A stretch of 64,000 nucleotides of DNA, taken from Anaeromassilibacillus sp001305115. Its GTDB lineage: Bacteria; Bacillota; Clostridia; Oscillospirales; Acutalibacteraceae. Below are positions 1-9,095 of the stretch, piece after piece. How positions within the stretch are numbered: the first letter of the stretch is position 1; every line of letters starts with the position of its first letter. A program made the translations under genes and the position numbers. Below the pieces are notes generated by a model. That model made no database searches. It worked only from the letters and a program-made list of their open reading frames with translations, and was not told the DNA's origin. Location: the NCBI GenBank assembly GCA_042854365.1, contig AP031437.1, positions 3,162,001 through 3,226,000 on the forward strand, in the 5' to 3' direction.

Positions 1-848
1 ACGGCGTCGAGAAATGTGTGCCCATTATGCATTCCTATAAGCTTGCCAGCCGCGAAATGTGTCCGGATGGCCGTATTGCGGAGGTGGGCGATCAGAAGAT
101 TGGCGGGAAAGATCTGGTTCTAATGGCAGGACCTTGTGCGGTTGAGAGTGAAGAACAAATACTCGAGGCTGCCCAAGGGGTTAAGGCCGCTGGAGCTACT
201 TTTTTACGCGGTGGAGCATATAAGCCGCGCACATCCCCCTATGCATTCCAGGGGATGGAAGATGAAGGCTTTAAACTTCTGCGCAGGGCCGCTGACGCAA
301 CCGGTCTCAAGGTCGTCAGTGAAGTGATCTCTCACGATCAGATTGATACAGCCGCGAAATATTGCGATATGTTCCAAGTTGGCGCTCGCAACATGCAGAA
401 TTTCCGCCTTTTACGGGAAATTGGGCGGTCCAAGGTGCCAGTGCTGCTCAAACGTGGTATCGCCTCCACCATTGAGGAATGGCTGGATGCTGCTGAATAT
501 ATTATGAGCGAAGGAAATTATAATGTAGTACTTTGCGAGCGCGGCATTCGTACCTTTGAAACGGCAACGCGTAATACGTTGGATGTCTCTGCTGTAGCTG
601 TGGTCAAAGAGCGCAGCAGTTTACCGATCATCATCGATCCATCCCATGCCGCAGGTAAATCGCGTTATATTGAAAGCCTATCGCTGGCCGGAATTGCCGC
701 CGGGGCCGATGGACTTATCATTGAAGTACATCCCAATCCGAAGGTCGCTATGAGCGACGCCGCCCAGCAGCTTACCATTCCGGAGTATCAAGCGCTGGTT
801 AAAAAAGTGCGTGCCGTCGCGGGCGCCGTCGGCCGAAGTCTAACCTGA
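1..848 (+). CDS. aroF: DAHP synthase (3-deoxy-7-phosphoheptulonate synthase), 5' truncated by window edge
   Basis: Catalyses condensation of phosphoenolpyruvate and erythrose 4-phosphate, the first step of the shikimate pathway, in the cytoplasm. The reading frame is open from base 3 and gives GVEKCVPIMHSYKLASRE before the barrel, which matches the linker after the N-terminal ferredoxin-like domain of type I-beta enzymes, so the true start lies left of the window. Visible motifs are LMAGPCAVES (PEP/metal site), GGAYKPRTSPYAFQG, VGARNMQN, LKRGIAST, CERGIRTFE and DPSHAAGKS. The GTG at 18 and ATG at 27 are therefore internal codons. The 3' end is intact. Family assignment is secure; regulation by the missing N-terminal domain cannot be assessed. 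Confidence 0.95.
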   Translation, partial: GVEKCVPIMHSYKLASREMCPDGRIAEVGDQKIGGKDLVLMAGPCAVESEEQILEAAQGVKAAGATFLRGGAYKPRTSPYAFQGMEDEGFKLLRRAADATGLKVVSEVISHDQIDTAAKYCDMFQVGARNMQNFRLLREIGRSKVPVLLKRGIASTIEEWLDAAEYIMSEGNYNVVLCERGIRTFETATRNTLDVSAVAVVKERSSLPIIIDPSHAAGKSRYIESLSLAGIAAGADGLIIEVHPNPKVAMSDAAQQLTIPEYQALVKKVRAVAGAVGRSLT

Positions 849-1042
849 CGCTTGTCTGATTGGTTTTTCAATAGCGGTCAATTCGGCTAGCAGGGAGTTC
901 TCTACTACCTACTTTCGGCCCGATGAATTTGGGAATCTCTGACAAGGCTTTTAGAGTCTTATCATACAGGGGACATTCTCATAGACTGTTCAAAAAAGAA
1001 GCTACAAAAGCGTATACAGCCAAGGGAAGAAAGGGACTTCTT

Positions 1043-1686
1043 ATGGAACTTCAAAATTGTGGCGAAAAAGACCAGACGAAAAACGTGAACGTTCCTATGG
1101 AGCAGGAGCAGAGTCCTTTACAGCAAAATTTAGAGGAAAAAGGGGATTTTCAGCGAATTTTCTTTATCCATCTATTATTTTCGGAAAAGCCTCAGCGTCC
1201 CCCGATCGAGACCGTTCATGCAGCTCTGCGAAAGGCATTTGGCCAAGTAGACATTGTATGTTCCAAAGGGCTTTGGTCGTTCGCTCTTAAAAAATATCCT
1301 GTGGATTTTTCTGACGTCAAGCAGGTCCCCGCACAGATTTTGCTCACAGAAGAAATGCCGTCCGGAACAGAAAAATTGGGCTTCATGGAGCGCAGCCAAC
1401 TTTGGAATATCCCGGACGGCGAGGCTCTTTTGGACCGTTGCCCATGGAAAGTGATGCTTTCTGACTTTATGAGCAGCTTGTTATCCTACCAAGAGCGTTC
1501 GCAAATGCTCTTGGAGTGGCTTCAGGTGGCGATGGATCTCTTTCCTTCCTGCCTTGGCGTATGGGTCCCATCCGCTGGAAAATTGCATACGGCGCAGCAA
1601 GTCCGTGATATTCTCGCAGAAAAGCAGGACCCATTTATACGCCTTGCTGTAAACGCACGCTTTTTCCGGATACAGGGCACACAGGA
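1043..1686 (+). pseudogene. DUF4261-like protein, 5' part of a gene split by the transposon
   Basis: The ATG at 1043 follows an AAGAAAGGGA ribosome binding site, which favours it over the earlier start at 923. About 214 codons are open up to a GA dinucleotide at 1685-1686, ending in NARFFRIQGTQ. If the DNA from 1687 to 13011 is removed, the frame continues exactly into ELVDTLGMYALGLPDVQYHF at 13012, giving a 312-residue protein with the arrangement I recall for DUF4261 proteins. Downstream of 1686 the same frame stays open to 1909 only by chance, across transposon DNA. Function of the family is unknown. The DUF4261 label is from memory of the family pattern; the split itself is seen in the sequence. 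Confidence 0.8.
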
Positions 1687-1792
1687 TAACGTGTTTTATC
1701 CCCAATTAGGTGTAAAACTCTGCTCGATGGCGGGCGGCGGCGTACAAAAAATCTATATGGTGTTTTTAAGAGAACCGTCCCGGCGGGACAGG

Positions 1793-3463
1793 TCAGGCAG
1801 TGACCTGTTCCACCTCCGGGATGGGTTTGAGATTAAAATGAATTTCGATAGAAATGTGTCTTGTTTTATCTTCGTCAATGCGCTCATGCACGACGATTTC
1901 TTTGATTAAGCGGTTGAGGGTGGCTGCGTCCAACTCTGTGATGTTGGCATATTCCTGAATGGCTTCCACCCATTGTTTTGCGTCATTGGCAAGCTGGACT
2001 TCATCGGACAGCCGCTTTCTGCCCTCGGACACTTTTGTTTTAAGTTCCGTCTGCTCGGTCTGTGTCTTTTCCAGCATGGTGTTGAAGTTCTGCTCACTGA
2101 TACGCCCTGCAATCATATCTTCATAAAGCCGCATTACCATTTTGTCCAGAACCTCAATCCGTTCCTCGTCCCTTGTAAGGGAGCGTTCCATTGCTTCCCG
2201 CTGTTCCCGCTGCTCGGCTTCACAGGTATTGGTCAGGCGGTCAGCAACCGCTTTCCCGTCCATCAGGGCAGCTCTGGCACATTCCCGGATTTTCCGCAGC
2301 ACATGACTGTAAAGGGTGTCATAATCAATCCGGTGCTGGGTGCAGTGGTTCTTTCCAAAGGCATTGTAGGTCTTGCAGGAGTAAATCTGCTGGGGATGTT
2401 TTGCGTTTGTGTAGCGTACCGTCAGAGACTTCCCACACTCGCCGCATTTTATCAGTCCGGCAAACAGGCTGATTTCATTGGTCTGCCCCGGACGCTGGCG
2501 GGATTTCAGCTTGTTCTGCACAATGTCAAAGCTCATGCGGTCAATCAGCGGTTCATGCTGTCCTTCCACTACAATCCAGTCCTCCGGCTTCTTTTCCCCA
2601 ATCGTGCCGATTTTGAAACGGTAGTCCTTTTTCTGGGAAGCAATCGCCCCAGTGTAAACGGGATTCATCAAAAGGTCTTTGATAACGGAAAAGTCCCACA
2701 TATACCGCCCGTTTTCCGGGTCTTTCTTTTCCCATTTGGTGCGGGTATTGCGAAGCCCCCGTTCCCGGTTCCACCATGTGGGGCAGGGGATTTTTTCTTC
2801 CTCCAGCCGTCTGCGGATATAGTTCGGACCATGACCGTTTAGGGCATATCCGAAAATCAGCCGCACAATCGGGGCGGTTTCCTCGTCAATGAGCAGATGG
2901 TTTTTGTCCTCCGGGTCTTTCCGATACCCAAACGGGGCAAGACACCCGGTAAACTGTCCTTTCTGCGCTTTCAGAAGATAAGAGGAATGGACTTTCTTGG
3001 AAATATCCTTGCTGTACATCTCGTTCAGGATATTCTTGAACGGGGCGATGTCGTTGTTATCCCGCAGGGTGTCGATACCGTCATTCATGGCGATATAGCG
3101 GACACCGTTTCTTGGGAAAAAGTCCTCAATCAAATGCCCTGTTTGCAAATAGTTACGCCCCAGTCGGCTGAGGTCTTTCGTGATGACAAGGTTGATTTGC
3201 CTGCGCTCAATGGCTCTCAACATTCTCTGTAAATCAGGACGCTCCATATTAAGACCTGTGAAGCCATCGTCCTGATAGACTGCCACAACCTCCCATCCCT
3301 GCTTTTCGCAGTATTTTTCCAGCATATCACGCTGGTTTGCGATACTGGCACTTTCGCCTTGCAGGTCATCGTCCTTTGACAGCCTGCAATAGACCGCCGC
3401 ACGATAGCCCCCGGCAAGTGCTGAACCGATTGTTCTGTATTCCATTTCGTTCATCATAGCCAT
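1793..3463 (-). CDS. tnpX: TnpX-type large serine recombinase
   Basis: 556-residue site-specific recombinase that excises and inserts the element through a circular intermediate. The N-terminal resolvase domain has YRAAVYCRLSKDD with the likely nucleophile Ser29, followed by the GFTGLNMERPDLQRML and LVITKDLSRLGRNYL motifs. A recombinase domain lies around residues 170-290. The zinc-ribbon segment has CGECGKSL and a second Cys pair before a long charged coiled coil (about residues 400-500). It is the outermost gene, ending 107 bp from the left end. The ATG follows the tnpW stop directly (TAA ATG), suggesting translational coupling. Full length for the family; no damage seen. Confidence 0.93.
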   Translation of the reverse strand: MAMMNEMEYRTIGSALAGGYRAAVYCRLSKDDDLQGESASIANQRDMLEKYCEKQGWEVVAVYQDDGFTGLNMERPDLQRMLRAIERRQINLVITKDLSRLGRNYLQTGHLIEDFFPRNGVRYIAMNDGIDTLRDNNDIAPFKNILNEMYSKDISKKVHSSYLLKAQKGQFTGCLAPFGYRKDPEDKNHLLIDEETAPIVRLIFGYALNGHGPNYIRRRLEEEKIPCPTWWNRERGLRNTRTKWEKKDPENGRYMWDFSVIKDLLMNPVYTGAIASQKKDYRFKIGTIGEKKPEDWIVVEGQHEPLIDRMSFDIVQNKLKSRQRPGQTNEISLFAGLIKCGECGKSLTVRYTNAKHPQQIYSCKTYNAFGKNHCTQHRIDYDTLYSHVLRKIRECARAALMDGKAVADRLTNTCEAEQREQREAMERSLTRDEERIEVLDKMVMRLYEDMIAGRISEQNFNTMLEKTQTEQTELKTKVSEGRKRLSDEVQLANDAKQWVEAIQEYANITELDAATLNRLIKEIVVHERIDEDKTRHISIEIHFNLKPIPEVEQVTA

Positions 3464-3661
3464 TTACCCACACAATCCAGACGGTATCTGGCTCTGTTGA
3501 ACCTCATCTTCATTATACTTCAAATCTTTCTTTTTAGCAAGATATTCTTTTGTATTTGTTTTGCCGTATTTCTGGGAAATCAGGCTGACGAACACATCGG
3601 TGGCGTCCAGTTCCCCGTCAAATACGGTTGTCACTTCAATCTTGGTCTTATTTTTCGCCAT
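3464..3661 (-). CDS. tnpW: TnpW-like transposon protein
   Basis: 65-residue protein, KNKTKIEVTTVFDGELDATDVF at its start, matching the small TnpW annotation of Tn4451-type elements. It sits directly upstream of tnpX; its stop codon touches the tnpX start, so the two are probably one transcription and translation unit. A GGAGG site precedes the ATG. The molecular role of TnpW is not known; no membrane segment or Cys motif is visible. Name from memory of the family, position supports it. Confidence 0.7.
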   Translation of the reverse strand: MAKNKTKIEVTTVFDGELDATDVFVSLISQKYGKTNTKEYLAKKKDLKYNEDEVQQSQIPSGLCG

Positions 3662-3705
3662 AGGCAGTTATCCTCCATACATGAAAATAGCCAGACAGAG
3701 AACGG

Positions 3706-3892
3706 TCGGCAACGAAGTCCGGCAACGGGCTTCAAAAGACCTTGCAAACAATCTCAATCTGGCGTTGATTACTATTTATACTTTTCTTTTATTTTTCTGT
3801 TGTTTTGGTTGTCAGAGAGGGAAAAAGCCCGGAAATAAGGGATTTTCCCCGGCAACCGGCTCGGCAACGGGATAGCAACGAAGTCGGCAACG
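3706..3892. repeat. Iteron-like cluster of GGCAACG repeats
   Basis: Between the helicase-like gene and tnpW the heptamer GGCAACG or a one-base variant occurs six times (3708, 3721, 3851, 3863, 3874, 3886), four of them spaced about 11-12 bp, i.e. one helical turn. Such direct repeats next to primase/helicase genes can be replication-initiator or regulator sites; this is inference. Confidence 0.4.
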
Positions 3893-3903
3893 GGCTGTCA
3901 TTT

Positions 3904-5298
3904 TCAGAATGGAAGCTCCATCTGCTCTGTGACCTCCACAAAACCGTCCATAGATTTTTCGGGCGGGTTGTCGGTGTCCGTTGCCGGGATTTCACGCTCC
4001 CAGCCCTTTTGTCTGCCGTATTCCGCAAACATCCTCGGATTGGAAAAGTAGTTCCACCCGGTAATGCACTGGTTCATTATCTCGTTGATTTCCCGGATTT
4101 CCCATTGCTTCGGCTCATCAAAGGTGTGGTTTAAGGCTTCCTTGTAGAGCTGCTTGGAGCAGACCGTTTCCCCGGTGTACTTATCAAGGTAAGCCTGTAT
4201 CATCCCGGCTTTGGTGTCCTCCGGCATAAAATCCCGCTGGTGTTCTTTGAGATACCGCTGCATGGCTGGGCTGAATGACAGCTTGAACATGCCGCTTCGG
4301 TAAATCTCCATTGCTTCCGCCCACATCTGGCTGATATAGGCTCTGGAAGCGGCTTCGTCCTCCAAAATGTGAACCTCGGCTTGCTCCGGGTACACCATGA
4401 CCGGGATAAATCGGCGGTTGCCGGAACGGTCAAGGGGGAGAAAGTCAAGGGCGTTGGAAGTGCCGCCGAACACGCATTGACGGGGGCGGTCTGCCGGGTG
4501 AGTTTCATAGGGAATTTTGTAAACCTCTTTCTGGCGGCTTAGAAAGGACTTGATTTCCTCAATGCTCTTGGCATTGGCGGTTGCCATCATTTCCGACATT
4601 TCAATTATCCAGTGACCTTGCAGCTTGCGGTACACGTTATCATCGTCCAGCTTCCGCAAATCATCGGAAAACCACTCGTCCCGGACTGCCAGCAGCCGGA
4701 AGAAGGTGGATTTGCCAGCCCCCTGACCGCCTACCAGACACAGCATGATTTCAAACTTGCTTCCGGGCTTAAATGCCCTTGTAATCGCCCCCAGCATGAA
4801 CAGCTTCAAGGCTTCATAGGTGTAATCGTCCACATCAGCTCCCAGAAAGTGCCGCAGACAGAAGCGGATGCGCTCAGTCCCGTCCCATGCAAGGCTGTTC
4901 AGAAAATCCCGGATGGGGTGGTACTTATTCTCATTCGCCACAATCCCGATGGCGGTTTCAATCTTTTTCTCACTGGTAAGCCCGTAGGTTTCCTCCAGAT
5001 AGAGAAGCAGATACTTCATGTCCGTATCGGTCAGGGCTGTGCTTTCTCTGTGAAAACCGATGGGCTTTATGATGTCCTTGCGGTCGGTCAGGATGTTGTA
5101 GGCGATTGCCCCGGCAAGCACAGGGTCACGCTGGAATACGGTCAGGCAGTTCCGTATGCTCTGGCGGACGCCGCCTTTCTCGGTGGTTTCCAGAGTTGCC
5201 TTTACTTCCTCAACGCTCTGGGGCGGCTGCATGGCGTTCATGGTGTTTTTTAGTTCTTGCTGCGTCTGCGGCTGCAAGCTCTGCCATTCGCTGTTCAA
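3904..5298 (-). CDS. VapE-type P-loop helicase/primase C-terminal protein
   Basis: 464-residue protein of the virulence-associated E family, common in mobile elements as a replication helicase. The Walker A motif GGQGAGKST lies at residues 190-198 after LCLV; the Walker B-like segment HWIIEMSEM and the conserved FGGTSNALDFLPLDRSGNRRF block follow. A TTG start at 5298 is preceded by AAAGGATG. The gene overlaps the end of the CHC2 primase gene by 89 bp, an unusually long overlap, so a later start (ATG at 5241) is possible. With the CHC2 gene it would form a primase-helicase pair supporting replication of the circular form or of the transferred strand. Role inferred from family. Confidence 0.85.
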   Translation of the reverse strand: MNSEWQSLQPQTQQELKNTMNAMQPPQSVEEVKATLETTEKGGVRQSIRNCLTVFQRDPVLAGAIAYNILTDRKDIIKPIGFHRESTALTDTDMKYLLLYLEETYGLTSEKKIETAIGIVANENKYHPIRDFLNSLAWDGTERIRFCLRHFLGADVDDYTYEALKLFMLGAITRAFKPGSKFEIMLCLVGGQGAGKSTFFRLLAVRDEWFSDDLRKLDDDNVYRKLQGHWIIEMSEMMATANAKSIEEIKSFLSRQKEVYKIPYETHPADRPRQCVFGGTSNALDFLPLDRSGNRRFIPVMVYPEQAEVHILEDEAASRAYISQMWAEAMEIYRSGMFKLSFSPAMQRYLKEHQRDFMPEDTKAGMIQAYLDKYTGETVCSKQLYKEALNHTFDEPKQWEIREINEIMNQCITGWNYFSNPRMFAEYGRQKGWEREIPATDTDNPPEKSMDGFVEVTEQMELPF

Positions 5299-5854
5299 GC
5301 TGTATCACATCCTTTCCGTAGTCCATAATCAAAACCGCTTTTTCCTCTGTCTCCCCGAACAGCAGCACATCCAGCAGATATTCCACATGGGCTTGCTTCT
5401 GCAAGGCTTCCACGAACCGGGGATGAAACGCTTCCTCCGGGGAGTGCGGGGCATAGTCGGTTTTCCATACCCGTAAGAGGTGTAGATAATCGGCAAGGAC
5501 ACGGAAGCAATGTGCCTTTGCTTCCCGGAACTGTTCTTCCGGGGATTTCTGCCGGGGCTTGGGCTTCCTTGCCCTGCCCGGTGGCTTCCAGTCCTCATAG
5601 GCAAGCCCGAAGTCACTCGCCAACTGTGCGGCGGCTTCCTTTTTCCCCAGCCCGTACAGGGCAGCTACAAAATCAATCACATCCCCATCTGCACCACATC
5701 CGAAGCAGTGGAAACGCTTGTCCAGCTTCATGCTGGGGGTCTTATCGTTGTGGAACGGGCAGCAAGCCATCCCGTTTCTGTTTACCCGGATTCCGTAATG
5801 CTCCGCAGCCTGTCTTGTCGTAACGGACTGCTTCACAGCTTCAAATACATTCAA
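5210..5854 (-). CDS. CHC2 zinc-finger DNA primase-like protein
   Basis: 214-residue protein starting at TTG 5854 (AGGAGG 7 bases upstream, reads NVFEAVKQSVTTRQAAEHYG). The DnaG-type zinc finger is ACCPFHNDKTPS ... HCFGCGADGDVIDF at about residues 30-60. The rest is a helical, charged tail with no TOPRIM domain, so it is a short mobile-element primase component rather than a full DnaG. It lies 66 bp after the relaxase gene and overlaps the helicase gene. Likely role: priming synthesis of the complementary strand after mobilization. The finger is certain; the role is inference. Confidence 0.85.
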   Translation of the reverse strand: MNVFEAVKQSVTTRQAAEHYGIRVNRNGMACCPFHNDKTPSMKLDKRFHCFGCGADGDVIDFVAALYGLGKKEAAAQLASDFGLAYEDWKPPGRARKPKPRQKSPEEQFREAKAHCFRVLADYLHLLRVWKTDYAPHSPEEAFHPRFVEALQKQAHVEYLLDVLLFGETEEKAVLIMDYGKDVIQLEQRMAELAAADAARTKKHHERHAAAPER

Positions 5855-5920
5855 ATCAATTCCTCCTTGTAAAAAAGAAAAGGCACTTATCATTCTCAAT
5901 CTGAAAATGGCAAGTGCCTG

Positions 5921-7495
5921 TTAAAGTTCCATATCCTGTTGTTTGTGTTTCGTCTGCGCCGGGGCGTTTTTCTGTGCTTTCTTCTCGTCAGCCTTATCCT
6001 GCAAGACTTCTTTGAGGGGCTGCTTCTTGGGCGGCTCTTTGCTTTCCTCTGTGCCGGGTGTGGCTTTCCGTACCCAGTAGCGGATGTCCCGCAGCTTCTT
6101 CAAATCTTCCTGCACCTCGGTCAACGGTACTTTCAAGTCTGCGATTTCGCCCACAAGCTTCGCCTGTTCCTGCAAAAGCTCCTTTTTCGTGCTGTCCTTA
6201 TCATCCGGGTGCTTGGCAAGGTAGGCACTGGCTTTCTCAAACCGGGCAACCTCCGGGTGTTCCAGCTTGAATTTTTCCTTAGTTTTCTTGAAAAATATCT
6301 TCTGGTATTTCTCATAAACGGGCTTACATTCCTTACAGTCCGTCCGGGCGGCAAGGATAGCGTCAATCACGTTGCTGCGGGTTTCCTTTGGCTTCATCTG
6401 CTTTCGGTAGTCGGCGGCAGATTTCCCGGACGTTTCTATAAAGTTTTCCAAATCCTCCACGGTGGAAAGTCCCTTTCTCTGAAGATAGGATAGGGCTTCG
6501 CTGACTGCCTTTAAGTCTTTGGAAGTTCCACGGTTTTGTCCCGCCCGTGTCCAGTCGCTCCGTTCTGCCTTTCGTACCTCCATGTACTTCATCAACAGAT
6601 TGGGAAGAAATACCGCTTCCTCCGCAGCTTTTTCCGCAAGCAGTTCTTTTCGTTTTTCACTAAGCTCGATAATCCAGCCTTTGAGATTTTTAATAAGCTG
6701 CCGGATAGACTTCATCAGGCTGTTGGCGGCTTTGATTTCCCGGTTCAGATTTCCGATGTTGGTCTGAATCCCTCGCTTTTCCATCTGCCGGACAGCAGCA
6801 CCCTCATGGACGGTAGGGATAATATCAAGCCCCTGTCTTTCATAAGAACGGAGATCCACCCGCTCCGGGCGGTTGTTGGCTTCCAGATAGCGGTTCTGGA
6901 TGATCTCCCATTCATGCCGCCAGATTTCACAATACTTGCGGTCGTTCCAGTCAACCGTATCTTCCTTGTGACTTTTCCATCTGCCGGACGGAAGTTTTAT
7001 CCGTTCCCCGTTCTCGTCAAGGTCATAAACCTTGCGGCTCTTGGGAAGCCATTTCCCATGTTCATCCATTGCCCGCATAGTCAGCATGACATGAGCGTGA
7101 GGGTTTCCGTCCCCTTTGTCATGGATGGCAAAATCCACGCACATTCCTTTGGAAACAAACTGCTGATTGCAGAAATCCCGGACAAGGGCGGCGTACTGGT
7201 CGGGCGGTATCTCTCTGGGAATGGAAAGCACCCACCGCCTTGCAAGCTGGGAGTTCCATTGCTTCTCAACAGCTTCGGCGGCGTTCCATAAGGTATTGCG
7301 GTCTGCATACTCTGGCGGGGCATTTGCCGGGAGCAGGATTTCATTATGGACGATACCACGCTTTTCTGGGTAGTGCTTCACTTGCTGGTCGTATTCACAG
7401 AACAGCTTTTCGCCGCTTTGGTAAGCAGCGGCGGCAACAGCAGACTGGCGGTTGCTACGCTGGACGATGGAGATTTGATTGTGTGGACAGGGCAT
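5921..7495 (-). CDS. mobA: MobA/MobL (MobQ) family relaxase
   Basis: 524-residue conjugative relaxase, equivalent in position to TnpZ of Tn4451. It starts MPCPHNQISIVQRSNRQSAV with the likely active Tyr in AAAAYQSGEKL and has the metal-binding HxH segment GNPHAHVMLTMRAMD near residue 135. The C-terminal half is coiled coil and ends in a Lys/Gln-rich tail. It would nick an oriT and pilot the strand through a conjugation channel supplied by another element. ATG preceded by AGGAGG. A strong terminator separates it from the MerR gene upstream. Complete. Confidence 0.92.
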   Translation of the reverse strand: MPCPHNQISIVQRSNRQSAVAAAAYQSGEKLFCEYDQQVKHYPEKRGIVHNEILLPANAPPEYADRNTLWNAAEAVEKQWNSQLARRWVLSIPREIPPDQYAALVRDFCNQQFVSKGMCVDFAIHDKGDGNPHAHVMLTMRAMDEHGKWLPKSRKVYDLDENGERIKLPSGRWKSHKEDTVDWNDRKYCEIWRHEWEIIQNRYLEANNRPERVDLRSYERQGLDIIPTVHEGAAVRQMEKRGIQTNIGNLNREIKAANSLMKSIRQLIKNLKGWIIELSEKRKELLAEKAAEEAVFLPNLLMKYMEVRKAERSDWTRAGQNRGTSKDLKAVSEALSYLQRKGLSTVEDLENFIETSGKSAADYRKQMKPKETRSNVIDAILAARTDCKECKPVYEKYQKIFFKKTKEKFKLEHPEVARFEKASAYLAKHPDDKDSTKKELLQEQAKLVGEIADLKVPLTEVQEDLKKLRDIRYWVRKATPGTEESKEPPKKQPLKEVLQDKADEKKAQKNAPAQTKHKQQDMEL

Positions 7496-7527
7496 TTAGT
7501 GTTCCTCCTTTCCGATTTTAGGTATAA

Positions 7528-7562
7528 AAAAAGCAGGAGACCTTTTTCAGATTTCCTGCTTG
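7528..7562 (-). terminator. Rho-independent terminator after the MerR gene
   Basis: On the minus strand an AAGCAGGA/TCCTGCTT stem is followed by TTTTTTTAT. It isolates the MerR/TipAS gene from the relaxase operon. Confidence 0.8.
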
Positions 7563-7604
7563 GTGTGCCGCTGGGGGCGGCGGGTATTTAGTTAAAATTC
7601 AAGA

Positions 7605-8453
7605 TTACTTAACTTTATAATAGTTTTCTATTGCCTGTGCAAAGAAATCAGAAGCCCCTTCACCGTATTTTTCGTCTATCATTGGTTTGATTTGTTCATT
7701 GCGGTAATACTGCGCCTGTGCCATCATAAAGCCTTTTTCTTCTTTTATCTGGGCAAGCTGTTTCATAACAAAGCCATATTCTCCAACAAGCTCTTTTACT
7801 TCAAAAGAATCTATGTCACAATTCTGTTTTGCAATCAGTTTTTGCAAAATCGCTTCTATCCGTTTGTTATAGCTTTCTGCAACTTCTTTGCTGACGGGAG
7901 TTCGGGCAACAGACAGAAACTTGTCCTTTCCACCATACCATTCAACTACCTTTGCATAGCCTTTCTGCATTTCTTCCGAAGATACGACTTCCATATAATG
8001 CTTTTTCCATTGTTCAATGCTACCAAATTCTTTAATTGCAATGTTTCTCATATTCTCCGGCATATGCTCAAGCATGGTTTGGAACATTTCTTCTACTTCT
8101 GTTTTGGTAAAAATTGTAAAATCCATTTTGTTCTCTCCTTTCAGAATGTCATCAATGCTGGCAATCAGACGTTCCATTCGTTCTTTCTTTGTTACCAACA
8201 TTTTTCGCTGTACTTGTAGAATCTGATTTCTTTCAAGAGCCGGATTGTCCAAAACAGCTTTGATTTCTTTCAAGGAGATATCAAACTCACGGAAAAATAA
8301 AATCTGTTGTAATGTTTCCAGTGCCTTATCGTCATAAAGCCGGTATCCCGCATCACTTTTTTCTGTTGGCTTTAACAACCCGATTTCATCATAATAGTGA
8401 AGCGTGCGAACGCTGATACCTGTTAAATCTGATATTTCTTTTACTGTCCTCAT
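7605..8453 (-). CDS. MerR family regulator with TipAS drug-sensing domain
   Basis: 282 residues. The N-terminal MerR helix-turn-helix reads VKEISDLTGISVRTLHYYDEIGLLKP, then a dimerization coiled coil (about 75-115), then a TipAS-like C-terminal domain (about 130-280, with FGSIEQWKKHYMEVVSSEEMQKG). TipAL-type regulators bind thiopeptides or other amphipathic compounds and activate their own or efflux promoters. Its own promoter has the 19-bp spacer typical of MerR targets. It is inserted between the mobilization region and the relaxase gene, with its own promoter and terminator, so it looks like cargo. The target regulon is unknown. Confidence 0.9.
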   Translation of the reverse strand: MRTVKEISDLTGISVRTLHYYDEIGLLKPTEKSDAGYRLYDDKALETLQQILFFREFDISLKEIKAVLDNPALERNQILQVQRKMLVTKKERMERLIASIDDILKGENKMDFTIFTKTEVEEMFQTMLEHMPENMRNIAIKEFGSIEQWKKHYMEVVSSEEMQKGYAKVVEWYGGKDKFLSVARTPVSKEVAESYNKRIEAILQKLIAKQNCDIDSFEVKELVGEYGFVMKQLAQIKEEKGFMMAQAQYYRNEQIKPMIDEKYGEGASDFFAQAIENYYKVK

Positions 8454-8483
8454 AGCTGCTGACCTCCTGTTCCTGATAAGGTA

Positions 8484-8514
8484 ACTTTAATCTATGACGT
8501 TCCGTGAGAGTCAA
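8484..8514 (-). promoter_or_regulatory. MerR-type promoter of the TipAS regulator gene
   Basis: Minus strand: -35 TTGACT (8509-8514) and -10 TAAAGT (8484-8489) separated by 19 bp, with the partial dyad CTCACGGAACGTCATAG between them. The long spacer is the signature of MerR-activated promoters and suggests autoregulation. Confidence 0.65.
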
Positions 8515-8619
8515 TAGGCATTTTCATTTTTTAGTATAACATTTTTCATTTCTTCTCAAAAGACAGAAAACTGATTCTGTAAAACTTGTCGGCTGGGAAC
8601 AGCTTGCAACGCAAGGTGT

Positions 8620-8806
8620 CCCCAGATGGCAAGTCCACAAAAGGGTAGCTGGCGAAAGCCAGCGCAGGGGAAGTGTAGCGTCCCCTGTTTGATTTGGAGC
8701 AGACCGTGGCTGCGGAAAATTACAGCCCTCCGGCGAGGAGCCTTCGGAGAACGCAATGCACCAACCTTTGGGTGGTGTATAATTGCGCCCTTAGTAAACT
8801 AAGGGG
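8620..8806 (+). other. Candidate oriT of the mobilizable element
   Basis: Gene-free stretch rich in hairpins (GCTGGCGAAAGCCAGC at about 8647; CTCCG...CGGAG; ACCAACCTTTGGGTGGT). At 8781-8790 it has AATTGCGCCC, resembling the RSF1010/MobQ nick region (AAGTGCGCCCT), directly followed by the perfect hairpin CCCTTAG-TAAA-CTAAGGG (8788-8805). A MobQ relaxase is encoded 1.3 kb away. Nick site assignment is inference from motif similarity. Confidence 0.6.
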
Positions 8807-9095
8807 TTTCCGGCTTCTCCCGTTCCAGCAGTTTTTTCAATAGTTCCTGCGTGTCCTGCCTGTGAAAAATGAGTTTCAACAGCAGCATGACATCATCATC
8901 TGTCAGGCGTTCCGGCTCTTGCAGAAAACTTTCCAGCATACCGCCACGAGTACAGAGCCGGTGCGTCCGTTCCTTTCGGGTAAGCTGCTTCAACTGGTGC
9001 TGCAATGCCTTTTCATCATTGATGGCTTTCCGCAGTTTCTTTTCGCTTTTTTCCAACTCCCGGTTGAGCTTTTCCAGTTTTGAGGTATCAGGCAA
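8799..9095 (-). CDS. DUF3847-like mobilization accessory protein
   Basis: 98 residues, almost entirely a charged coiled coil in the first 50 residues (KLEKLNRELEKSEKKLRKAIND) followed by RKERTHRLCTRGGMLESFLQEP and TDDDVMLLLKLIF. This pattern is typical of DUF3847 proteins beside MobQ relaxases; by context it may be a MobC-like relaxosome accessory. TTG start with AGGAGG nine bases upstream, overlapping the previous gene by 8 bp. Its stop codon lies in the oriT hairpin. Function inferred. Confidence 0.75.
   Translation of the reverse strand: MPDTSKLEKLNRELEKSEKKLRKAINDEKALQHQLKQLTRKERTHRLCTRGGMLESFLQEPERLTDDDVMLLLKLIFHRQDTQELLKKLLEREKPETP

Noticed and set aside
923..1042. Earlier start for the DUF4261 gene
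   Set aside because: No ribosome binding site; the start at 1043 has one and the extra residues do not resemble the family.
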